Shown one piece after another: positions 1 to 5,414 of a stretch of DNA of 5,414 nt (position 1 is its first letter; each line of letters starts with the position of its first letter). Made by a program: the position numbers and the translations under genes. A model generated the notes under the pieces. The model did no database searches and was not told the DNA's origin. It saw only the letters and a list, made by a program, of their open reading frames with translations. Origin of the DNA: Caulobacteraceae bacterium (lineage in GTDB: Bacteria > Pseudomonadota > Alphaproteobacteria > Caulobacterales > Caulobacteraceae); the NCBI GenBank assembly GCA_003161535.1, contig PMOM01000243.1, forward strand, positions 1 to 5,414, in the 5' to 3' direction.

Positions 1-432
1 GCCGACGTTGGTCCAGGTCTCGCCGCCGTCGAGGCTCTTGTAGACGCCGTCTCCCACCGAGACGGAGTTGCGCATCCAGCTTTCCCCGGTTCCGGCCCAA
101 TAGGTGTCGGGATGGTTGGGATCCAGCGCCAAGGCGCCGATCGACATGGCGCTCTGCTTGTCAAAGATCGGCCGGAAGGTCGTGCCGCCATCATTGGATT
201 TCCACACCCCGCCGGTCGCCGCGCCGATCAACAGCATGGTCTTGCCGTCCGGCTCGACCCGCCCGACGATGGCCGCGATGCGCCCGCTCATGGCGGCCGA
301 GCCGATGTTGCGGGCCCCCAGGCCGGAGATGGTGGCGTTGTCGAAGGCGGCGGGCTGGGCGGTGGCCATCGTCGCCACGGCGCCAAGCGCGGTCGACAGG
401 GCGAGAACCGCGACGCGGTTGCGGAATGTCAT
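1..432 (-). CDS. Exported BNR/Asp-box beta-propeller protein (sortilin/VPS10-like), N-terminal part only
   Basis: Only the first 144 residues are present; the reading frame is open to the window edge, so the gene continues to the left. The start is the ATG at 432, preceded by AGGAG with 8 bases between. Residues 1-25 form a Sec signal peptide: MTFRNR, then a hydrophobic stretch, then an ATA site with cleavage expected before Gln26. Two Asp-box motifs are visible: KSNDGGTTF at about 78-86 and KSLDGGETW at about 132-140. The segments RNIG, GGVW, PIFD, SIGALA and GTGE occur in the same order as in the large propeller protein encoded at 4411-1382, so the two are paralogues; that protein suggests a full length near 1000 residues. 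Such proteins are often annotated as glycosyl hydrolase or WD40/YVTN/BNR repeat protein, but no enzymatic activity can be assigned. It starts 11 bases after the LolA-like gene and is almost certainly co-transcribed with it. Confidence 0.9.
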   Translation of the reverse strand, partial: MTFRNRVAVLALSTALGAVATMATAQPAAFDNATISGLGARNIGSAAMSGRIAAIVGRVEPDGKTMLLIGAATGGVWKSNDGGTTFRPIFDKQSAMSIGALALDPNHPDTYWAGTGESWMRNSVSVGDGVYKSLDGGETWTNVG

Positions 433-440
433 GGGGCGGG

Positions 441-445
441 CTCCT
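441..445 (-). promoter_or_regulatory. Ribosome binding site of the second propeller gene, overlapping the upstream stop
   Basis: On the minus strand the sequence reads AGGAG, 8 bases before the ATG at 432. Its first two bases belong to the TAG stop (446-444) of the LolA-like gene. This overlap suggests translational coupling: ribosomes finishing the upstream gene would be well placed to start the downstream one. The site also fixes the ATG at 432 as the start. Confidence 0.7.
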
Positions 446-1334
446 AACGCGCGGGCGGCGGGACGACCGGCCGCTTGTCGGGGTTGGCGGGAAGCGGCGC
501 ATGCGGCGCCTTGACCGGGGAAGCGGGCGGCACGACGGCGGCTGTCACCGGGCCGGCGGGCCGGGCGAAGTAGGCCGGATCGACCGGAGCGTTGGCGACG
601 ATCTTGTCATAGGTCACCCGCTGCTGGACCGTGGAATCCTTCGGCCCCGCGGCCACCTCGAAGGGGAAGTAGACCCCGTCCACCTTTTCGTAGTCGCCAT
701 AGTCGGTCTGGCTGAACACCTCGGCGCCCCGCAGCCGCTGACGGGTGACGACACGGATGGTCAGCATGGCGTCCGGATCGATGTAATAGGTCTCCTGATC
801 GCCGTTCTTCAGCGAGACTCGCAGAGCATAGGCGGGCGCGCCGTCGATATCGGTGACGCCCAGATTGTCCACCGTGGAGCCCTTGGCGCGGTAGTCGATC
901 AGGCCGCCTTCGAAATCGGCTTCCTCCTCGAGACTCTTGGCGTCGTCGGCCGAGACGCTTTCGGGATCCTTGCGTCCCTGGAAGGGCTGAATCTGCCACC
1001 CGCTCGTTCCGTCATAGGCCTGCACCAAAGTCAGCCCTTGAAGCGTGGCCTCGAGCCGCACCGATCCGGGACGCGCCATGGTCTCCTTGTAGCGAAGCTG
1101 CGCGTCGAAACCGCCGGGCCGCATGGTGCCGGACATGGTCAGAGTGTGGATCGCCCGCAGCGCCGGCAGGCCGCCGCGCGCCGCCTCGTGCCTGGCGATC
1201 AACTCATCGGTGGAGAGCGCCGGCGCTCGCGATTGGGCGGCGACGCCGCCGGCGATGGCGGCGCAGACGGCCACGCCCAAAAGACCATATCCTGATGTCA
1301 ATGTCGTCCCCCCTGGTCGGAAGCTCGCCTTCAT
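444..1334 (-). CDS. Exported LolA/LolB-like protein (outer membrane lipoprotein-sorting-like) with Pro-rich tail
   Basis: The protein has 296 residues from the ATG at 1334. A Sec signal peptide ends at VAA, with mature Gln34. The body, about 41-258, resembles the LolA-like 'outer membrane lipoprotein-sorting' proteins (COG2834 type): an N-terminal helix ELIARHEAARGG, then alternating beta strands with YDGTSGW near 107-113, YYIDPD at 183-188 and DYEKVDGVYFPFEV near 213-226. This fold is an open barrel that binds lipidated or hydrophobic ligands; whether this protein carries lipoproteins is inference, and it is not a canonical lolA by context. The last ~35 residues are a low-complexity Pro/Ala tail ending in PPPAR. 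The start is uncertain. TTG at 1301 (285 residues) has a better Shine-Dalgarno, but the ATG form keeps Lys2 and Arg6, which a signal peptide n-region needs. A start at 1430 would overlap the preceding gene and bury the signal peptide, so I do not use it. The gene lies between two propeller paralogues. Confidence 0.85.
   Translation of the reverse strand: MKASFRPGGTTLTSGYGLLGVAVCAAIAGGVAAQSRAPALSTDELIARHEAARGGLPALRAIHTLTMSGTMRPGGFDAQLRYKETMARPGSVRLEATLQGLTLVQAYDGTSGWQIQPFQGRKDPESVSADDAKSLEEEADFEGGLIDYRAKGSTVDNLGVTDIDGAPAYALRVSLKNGDQETYYIDPDAMLTIRVVTRQRLRGAEVFSQTDYGDYEKVDGVYFPFEVAAGPKDSTVQQRVTYDKIVANAPVDPAYFARPAGPVTAAVVPPASPVKAPHAPLPANPDKRPVVPPPAR
1308..1314 (-). promoter_or_regulatory. Strong Shine-Dalgarno-like AGGGGGG before an alternative TTG start
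   Basis: The minus strand reads AGGGGGG, then six bases, then an in-frame TTG at 1301-1299. It lies inside the first codons of the ATG-initiated form of the LolA-like gene. If it is used, the protein is 11 residues shorter and its signal peptide loses Lys2 and Arg6. The ATG at 1334 has only a weaker GGTGGGG/GGAG-type stretch just upstream. Which start is used cannot be settled from the sequence alone. Confidence 0.4.
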
Positions 1335-1351
1335 ACTCCGCCCCACCGCCC

Positions 1352-1380
1352 CGCCAAGTGAAAAAGCCGACAGGTTGGCG
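1352..1380 (-). other. Short intergenic inverted repeats after the large propeller gene (possible weak terminator or attenuator)
   Basis: Two competing hairpins can be drawn in the transcript just after the TAG at 1384-1382. The first pairs GCC with GGC around a short loop, with one mismatch in the extended stem (1379-1366), and is followed by five T at 1365-1361, like a weak intrinsic terminator. The second pairs CGCCAA (1380-1375) with TTGGCG (1357-1352) across a 17-base loop. Both are short, and chance pairing in GC-rich DNA is a real possibility. If real, they would reduce read-through into the LolA-like gene. Confidence 0.2.
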
Positions 1381-1381
1381 T

Positions 1382-4300
1382 CTAGCCGCTCGCCAGGGCG
1401 CCGGCGATCTCGCCCTTCAGCGTTGACCACGCGGCCAGCACGGAGGTCAGATTTCGCGAGGCGGCCTCGTAGCCGGCCTGAACATCGGCGCTGGGCCCGC
1501 CATCGGCGCCGTCGGCGGCAGTCTCGAGTTTGTCCAGCCTGGGGGCCAGCACGGCCAGGCCGTCGGGGGAGTTGGGGTCGGCGAGGCTCGCCGCTCGCGC
1601 CGCCAGCGCGGCGGAGCCAGGCTTGGCCGCGGCGGCCAGATCGGCCCGCGCCTTGGCGATTTCGCCAAGGGCGGCATGGGCGCGCGCCCGATCCGCTTCG
1701 ATGCGGCGGGCCAGGTCGAATTCACGCCGATAGCTTTGGGCGCTCGCCTTGACGCGGGGATCGGGCAGGACGTCCAGAGGCTGGCGCAACTCGGCGCCAT
1801 CCACCGTGAGCGAGACGGCGTAGCGCCCGGGCGGCGCCCAGACGCCGGCCAAGCGAGGATCTGAGTCCAGGCCGGCGGGCGCGGCGTAGTGAATATCCCA
1901 CGCCAGCCGATGCTGGCCCGCCCGCGCCGACGGCGGCTTGGCAACGACGATCCATTCGGGCGCGGTTCCGATCTTGGCAAGGTCTGGAGGGGGGGCGGCA
2001 TCGGCGCTGCTGAAGCGCCGCACCAGCGCGCCGCCGACGTCCCGGATGGTGATCTCCACGGGGCCGTGAGCGTCGGCGGGAAGGAAATAATCGATGTTGG
2101 CGCCGTCCGGCGGATTGGCCGCCATCGGCTCGTCCTTGGGCTTGGGCGTGCCGGTGAACCCCGATGGCCGCGCCCGCGCCGCCGGCGCCGGAGCAAACAG
2201 CCTGGGACCAGACCGCGCGTTGACGGCCAGCTCCCGAAGCGGCTCGATGTCATCCATCACATAAAAGCCCCGGCCATGGGTGGCGATGACCAGATCGTCG
2301 CCATGCACGGTGATGTCGCGAACCGAGGTGACCGGCAATCCGCTCTGCAGCGGCATCCAGTTCGCGCCGTCGTCGAAGGAGATGAAGGCGCCCCGCTCGG
2401 TCCCCGCGTAGAGAAGGCCCCGCCGCGCGGGGTCTTCGCGCACCACATTGACCGCGTTCAAAACGCCCCCGTCCGCCAAGCCCCTGACGATCGGTGTCCA
2501 TGAGCGTCCGCCGTCGCCGGTGCGCCAGATGTAGGGCGAAGGATCGTCCAGCCGATGTCGATCGACGGCGATGTAGGCGACCTGGGGATCAAAATGGGAG
2601 GGCTCGACCGTCCCGATCTTCGACCACGCGGTCAGTCCCGGCGGGGTGACACTGTTCCACGTCTTGCCGCCGTCCAGAGTTCTCCACACCAGACCGTCGT
2701 CGGTTCCGGCCCAGACGTCCTGATCGGAACGAGGCGAGGGACCGATGCTGTAGACGACGCCCCGGCGCGGCCCGGGGCTGTCGATGTCCGCAATGGTGGA
2801 GGCGTCCAGGGTGGCAGGGGCGCCAGGGTCGGGACGGGTGAGGTCCGGGCTGATCGGCGCCCAGTGATCGCCGCCGTCGAGGGTGCGAAAGATGCGCTGG
2901 TTGCCAAAATAGAGCGCCTTGCCGTCCTTGCCGAACACCAGGGGCAAGGTCCAGGTCGCGCGATAGTGATCGGGTAGAGCAAGGGTCGGATCGACGTCGC
3001 GCACCTGACCGGTGCGCAGATCCAGCCGGTCGACCCGCCCGCCGTAGATGATGTCGGGATCGGCCGGATCGGGGGCGATGTTGTCGCTCTCGCCGCCCGG
3101 AGTGAGTTCGTGGAAGACGGTCATGTCGACGCCGTCCCAGGCTCCGGTGCGGCTGGGCACGTCGGCGGCGCCGGAATCCTGCTGGGCGCCATAGACCCGG
3201 TAGGGAAAGCGGTTGTCCGTCGCCACATGGTAGAATTGGCCGGTGGGCTGGTTGAACCACGAGCTCCAGGTCGCGCCGCCGTTGAGGCTCACTTGGGCCC
3301 CTTGGTCCGAACCAAGGATGCGCCGGTTGGCGTCGGCGGGATCGATCCACAGGGCGTGGAAGTCGTCCCCGGTGGGATCGCCCTTGATCGGCAGAAAGGT
3401 TCTTCCGCCGTCGTCGGAGCGCAGGACGATGGTGTCGCACACCCACAGCTGGTCGGCGTTGGCCGGGTTTACAGTGACACCGCCAAAATACCAGCCGCGC
3501 TGCCAGATGCGCGGATCGCCGCTGACCTTGACGAAGGCGGCGCCGCCGTCGTCGGACCGGTAAAGGCCGCCGGCCTTGGGGTTCTTGGGAGTGTCGACGA
3601 GCGCATAGAGTCGATCGGGAGCGCTGGGGGCCACAGCGATGCCGATGTGCCCCGGAGCGTCCGGCAGTCCGTTACTCGTTATTGCCGACCAGGTGATCCC
3701 ACCGTCGCGTGACTTATAGAGGCCCCCGCCAGGACCGCTGGAGGGCGGATAGACGTTCCAGGGCGGCCGGCGAGTCTGCCACAGCGCCGCATAGACGGTG
3801 CTGGGATCGTCGGGCTTATAGGCCAAATCTATGGCGCCGGTGTCGGCGTCCCGGAACAGGGTGCGCGTCCAACTGCGTCCGCCATCGGCGGAGCGGAACA
3901 CGCCGCGCTGCGGATTGGGGCCGTAGGGATGGCCAAGCGCCGCCGCCAGCACGATGTCGCGATTGCGTGGATCGATGAGAATCTTGGCGATCTGCTGGGT
4001 GTCGGCGAGGCCGCTGGGAGCCCAGGTCTTGCCGCCGTCGATCGATTTGAACAGGCCGACGCCCTGGGCGATGTCCGAGCGCATGTCCGCTTCGCCGGTG
4101 CCAACGTAGAGCACATTCGGCGCCGACGGGGCCACGGCCAGAGCGCCGATGGAGCCTACCGGCGCGTCATCGAAAATCGGCGTCCAGGTGCGCCCGGCGT
4201 CCCGCGTCTCCCACACCCCGCCGTTGACGGCCCCGAAATAGAAATGCAGCCGATCATCGCTGGCGCCGGCGACGGCCAGCACGCGGCCCCCGCGAAACGG

Positions 4301-4411
4301 CCCGATGGAGCGCCAATGCAGGGCGCCGAACGCCGCCGGATCGATTGTCTGCGCCGCCGCGCCGGAGACGAGAAGTGTCGCGGCAATGAGTGCCGCCGCC
4401 CATTTCATCAT
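1382..4411 (-). CDS. Large exported BNR/Asp-box tandem beta-propeller protein (sortilin/VPS10-like; 'glycosyl hydrolase' family label)
   Basis: The protein has 1009 residues. A Sec signal peptide covers residues 1-20, with cleavage after GAAA before Gln21. Eleven Asp-box motifs of the S/T-x-D-x-G-x-T/S-W type lie near 69, 122, 173, 233, 285, 331, 375, 509, 577, 630 and 677; these mark beta-propeller blade turns. The 127-residue gap between boxes seven and eight suggests two propellers. Family signatures include FHALWIDP (351-358), GQFYHV then PYRVYGAQQDSG (391-414), GGESDNIAPDP (439-449), ISPDLTR (520-526) and ATHGRGFYVMDD (710-721). A beta domain follows (about 770-885), with GVWAPPGRYAVSLTVDG, then a helical, Ala-rich C-terminus (890-1005). 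I found a single cysteine, Cys325. It is probably periplasmic or secreted and acts as a binding scaffold or polysaccharide/peptide-active enzyme; no catalytic residues can be assigned. ATG codons at 4411 and 4408 are both usable, with GGGAGGG 5 or 8 bases upstream. A paralogue starts at 432. Confidence 0.93.
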   Translation of the reverse strand: MMKWAAALIAATLLVSGAAAQTIDPAAFGALHWRSIGPFRGGRVLAVAGASDDRLHFYFGAVNGGVWETRDAGRTWTPIFDDAPVGSIGALAVAPSAPNVLYVGTGEADMRSDIAQGVGLFKSIDGGKTWAPSGLADTQQIAKILIDPRNRDIVLAAALGHPYGPNPQRGVFRSADGGRSWTRTLFRDADTGAIDLAYKPDDPSTVYAALWQTRRPPWNVYPPSSGPGGGLYKSRDGGITWSAITSNGLPDAPGHIGIAVAPSAPDRLYALVDTPKNPKAGGLYRSDDGGAAFVKVSGDPRIWQRGWYFGGVTVNPANADQLWVCDTIVLRSDDGGRTFLPIKGDPTGDDFHALWIDPADANRRILGSDQGAQVSLNGGATWSSWFNQPTGQFYHVATDNRFPYRVYGAQQDSGAADVPSRTGAWDGVDMTVFHELTPGGESDNIAPDPADPDIIYGGRVDRLDLRTGQVRDVDPTLALPDHYRATWTLPLVFGKDGKALYFGNQRIFRTLDGGDHWAPISPDLTRPDPGAPATLDASTIADIDSPGPRRGVVYSIGPSPRSDQDVWAGTDDGLVWRTLDGGKTWNSVTPPGLTAWSKIGTVEPSHFDPQVAYIAVDRHRLDDPSPYIWRTGDGGRSWTPIVRGLADGGVLNAVNVVREDPARRGLLYAGTERGAFISFDDGANWMPLQSGLPVTSVRDITVHGDDLVIATHGRGFYVMDDIEPLRELAVNARSGPRLFAPAPAARARPSGFTGTPKPKDEPMAANPPDGANIDYFLPADAHGPVEITIRDVGGALVRRFSSADAAPPPDLAKIGTAPEWIVVAKPPSARAGQHRLAWDIHYAAPAGLDSDPRLAGVWAPPGRYAVSLTVDGAELRQPLDVLPDPRVKASAQSYRREFDLARRIEADRARAHAALGEIAKARADLAAAAKPGSAALAARAASLADPNSPDGLAVLAPRLDKLETAADGADGGPSADVQAGYEAASRNLTSVLAAWSTLKGEIAGALASG

Positions 4412-4416
4412 GCCGA

Positions 4417-4423
4417 CCCTCCC
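4417..4423 (-). promoter_or_regulatory. Ribosome binding site of the large propeller gene
   Basis: The minus strand reads GGGAGGG, 5 bases before the ATG at 4411 and 8 before the ATG at 4408. Spacing slightly favours the second ATG, which would drop one Met and leave the signal peptide unchanged. Part of the site lies in the 3' arm of a possible hairpin (4469-4460 with 4428-4420). Confidence 0.65.
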
Positions 4424-4469
4424 AACCGGTTCCGCTCCATCCCCTTATGGGCAGGCAGTCGGTTTGGGA
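4420..4469 (-). other. Imperfect inverted repeat between panB and the propeller gene
   Basis: In the transcript, TCCCAAACCG (4469-4460) can pair with CGGTTGGGA (4428-4420): nine base pairs with one bulged A and a loop of about 31 bases. The 3' arm takes in the upstream half of the Shine-Dalgarno of the propeller gene, so folding could limit its translation. There is no T-tract, so this is not a standard intrinsic terminator. The rest of the 66-base gap (4412-4477) shows no promoter that I can identify with confidence. Confidence 0.25.
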
Positions 4470-4477
4470 AGCGGCCC

Positions 4478-5308
4478 CTACCCCTTCACCGCCGAGAAAT
4501 AGGTCTCGGCCGCCGCCGGAAAGGCGCCGGCGCGGACGTCGTCGGCGTAGGCGCGCACGGCCCGGGCGATATCGCCGCGCAGATCGGCATAGCGGCGAAC
4601 GAACTTGGGCGTCCAGTCGAACAGACCCAGCATATCCTCGGTGACCAGGATCTGGCCGTCGCATCCGGCCGAGGCGCCGATGCCGATGGTGGGAACGGCG
4701 ATGGCCTGGGTGATCTTGGCCGCGAGGGCCTCGGCGACCCCTTCGACGACCACGCAAAAGGCGCCCGCCTTGGCGGCGGCCTGCGCCTCGGCGATCACGC
4801 AGGCGAAGTCGCCTTCGCCGCGCCCCTTGGCCTTGAACGCGCCCTCGGTGAGCACGGCCTGGGGACGAAGCCCGACGTGGCCCATTACCGGCACGCCGCG
4901 CCGGGTAAGATAGGCGATGGTGGCGGCGATTTCGGCGCCGCTCTCCACCTTCACCGCCTGGGCGCCGGTCTCTTTGAGGATGCGCACGGCGTTGTCATAG
5001 GCGGTCGACGGAGCGCCTTCATAAGAGCCGAAGGGCATGTCCACCACCACCAGAGCGCGGCGGCTGGCGCGCATGACCGCCTGGCCGTGCAGGATCATCA
5101 TCTCCATGGTGACGCCGACGGTGTTGGGCAGGCCGTGGACCACCATGCCCAGCGAGTCGCCGACCAGCAGCACATCGCAGACCTCGTCGAGCATGGCCGC
5201 CATGGGCGCGGTGTAGGCGGTCAAACAAACGATCGGCTCGCCGCCCTTGCGGGCTCTGATCTGGCGCGCGGTGATGCGCCGCGCGGCGTCCGGTGCTTGG
5301 GCTGACAT
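4478..5308 (-). CDS. panB: 3-methyl-2-oxobutanoate hydroxymethyltransferase (ketopantoate hydroxymethyltransferase)
   Basis: PanB transfers a hydroxymethyl group from 5,10-methylene-tetrahydrofolate to 2-oxoisovalerate, giving ketopantoate, the first committed step of pantothenate and coenzyme A synthesis. It is a cytoplasmic TIM-barrel enzyme, usually decameric. The 276 residues match the family length of about 265-275. By alignment from memory to E. coli PanB, the Mg2+ ligands are Asp51 (LVGDSLG), Asp90 (VVDMPF) and Glu122 (VKVES). Lys120, His144 (GHVGL) and the catalytic Glu189 (VVVEG) are also kept, as are GRGEGD (162-167), IGIGAS and DGQILV. The ATG at 5308 is chosen because AAAGG lies 7 bases upstream and the N-terminus is short before the first conserved strand. 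The upstream membrane-protein gene ends 10 bases before it, so the two are probably one transcript. panC is not the next gene downstream. The enzyme looks complete and functional. Confidence 0.97.
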   Translation of the reverse strand: MSAQAPDAARRITARQIRARKGGEPIVCLTAYTAPMAAMLDEVCDVLLVGDSLGMVVHGLPNTVGVTMEMMILHGQAVMRASRRALVVVDMPFGSYEGAPSTAYDNAVRILKETGAQAVKVESGAEIAATIAYLTRRGVPVMGHVGLRPQAVLTEGAFKAKGRGEGDFACVIAEAQAAAKAGAFCVVVEGVAEALAAKITQAIAVPTIGIGASAGCDGQILVTEDMLGLFDWTPKFVRRYADLRGDIARAVRAYADDVRAGAFPAAAETYFSAVKG

Positions 5309-5315
5309 GATGGCG

Positions 5316-5320
5316 CCTTT
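5316..5320 (-). promoter_or_regulatory. Ribosome binding site of panB, overlapping the upstream stop
   Basis: The minus strand reads AAAGG, 7 bases before the panB ATG at 5308. Its first two A bases belong to the TAA stop (5321-5319) of the preceding gene. This supports the chosen panB start and suggests coupled translation of the two genes. Confidence 0.55.
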
Positions 5321-5414
5321 AGATCTCTCGAATGGCCCGGGTCACGAACAGGCCGACCGCCAACACCGCCAGGGCCGCCGACATCCACAGAAACTGGCCG
5401 TTGGTCGAGGAGCC
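5319..5414 (-). CDS. C-terminal end of an unidentified membrane protein
   Basis: The frame is open from the right edge to the TAA at 5321-5319 and gives 31 residues. The start lies outside the window, unless the in-frame ATG at residue 11 begins a very small protein. Residues 8-25 ([18 protein letters not shown]) form one hydrophobic segment long enough to cross the membrane, followed by a short basic/acidic tail RAIREI. The positive residues after the helix suggest a cytoplasmic C-terminus. That is too little to name a family: it could be the last helix of a polytopic transporter or a C-terminal anchor. The stop is 10 bases before panB and inside its ribosome binding site, so I treat it as the real upstream gene of the same transcript. 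Confidence 0.6.
   Translation of the reverse strand, partial: GSSTNGQFLWMSAALAVLAVGLFVTRAIREI

Noticed and set aside
426..1295. Open plus-strand frame of 289 codons antisense to the LolA-like gene
   Set aside because: Its low-complexity Gly/Arg/Asp composition is what the complement of a GC-rich gene gives; the minus-strand frame has a signal peptide and family-like strands.
1290..1334. Possible lipobox around the Cys in the signal peptide of the LolA-like protein (VAVC)
   Set aside because: Val directly before the Cys does not fit the lipobox, the hydrophobic core before it is very short, and a normal signal peptidase I site VAA/Q follows.
1335..1430. Upstream ATG at 1430 extending the LolA-like protein to 328 residues
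   Set aside because: It would overlap the end of the propeller gene by 49 bases and place about 32 charged residues before the signal peptide; the starts at 1334 or 1301 fit better.
1..4205. Recurrent plus-strand words such as gccgccgtcg that look like dispersed DNA repeats
   Set aside because: They are the complement of the codons for Asp-Gly-Gly in the Asp-box motifs, so they reflect protein repeats and not a mobile or regulatory repeat.
3929..5305. Long open plus-strand frame of 458 codons antisense to panB and the large propeller gene
   Set aside because: It lies opposite two well-supported genes, crosses their boundary and has the Gly/Arg/His-rich composition typical of antisense frames in GC-rich DNA. 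No family motif or signal sequence is visible.
1..5414. CRISPR arrays, tRNA genes, insertion-sequence ends, toxin-antitoxin or phage-defence genes
   Set aside because: I looked on both strands and saw no regular direct repeats, no tRNA cloverleaf signature, no transposase-like frame and no small overlapping gene pair; coding sequence accounts for nearly all of the window.

Overview
The window is a uniformly GC-rich stretch of bacterial chromosome. Every gene I can support lies on the minus strand, so transcription runs from high to low coordinates. The GC content, the AxA-type Sec signal peptides and the PanB sequence point to a proteobacterium. An alphaproteobacterium of the Caulobacterales type (Caulobacter, Phenylobacterium, Brevundimonas) is my best guess, but it rests on general look and not on a marker gene. 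I see no tRNA, rRNA, CRISPR array, insertion sequence, phage gene or attachment site.

Layout in the direction of transcription: (1) 5414-5319, the last 31 residues of an unidentified membrane protein ending in one transmembrane helix; (2) 5308-4478, panB, the first committed enzyme of pantothenate (vitamin B5/CoA) synthesis, full length with its catalytic residues; (3) 4411-1382, a 1009-residue exported protein with eleven Asp-box (BNR) motifs, a two-propeller sortilin/VPS10-like protein of the kind often labelled 'glycosyl hydrolase'; (4) 1334-444, a small exported protein resembling the LolA/LolB-type 'outer membrane lipoprotein-sorting' family, with a proline-rich tail; (5) 432-1, the first 144 residues of a second BNR-propeller protein, a paralogue of (3), running off the left edge. 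Gaps between genes are 10, 66, 47 and 11 bases, so there is no gene-free stretch over 300 bases.

The first two genes look like one tight transcription unit, because the panB ribosome binding site overlaps the upstream stop codon. The last three form a second cluster: propeller, LolA-like protein, propeller, all with Sec signal peptides and all predicted to begin with Gln after cleavage. The LolA-like gene and the second propeller are tightly coupled, with the ribosome binding site again overlapping the upstream stop. The likely theme is a cell-envelope or secreted module placed downstream of a housekeeping biosynthetic gene. The substrate or partner of the propellers cannot be read from sequence. 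Most of the window is ordinary; the propeller/LolA-like/propeller arrangement is the part most worth following up.
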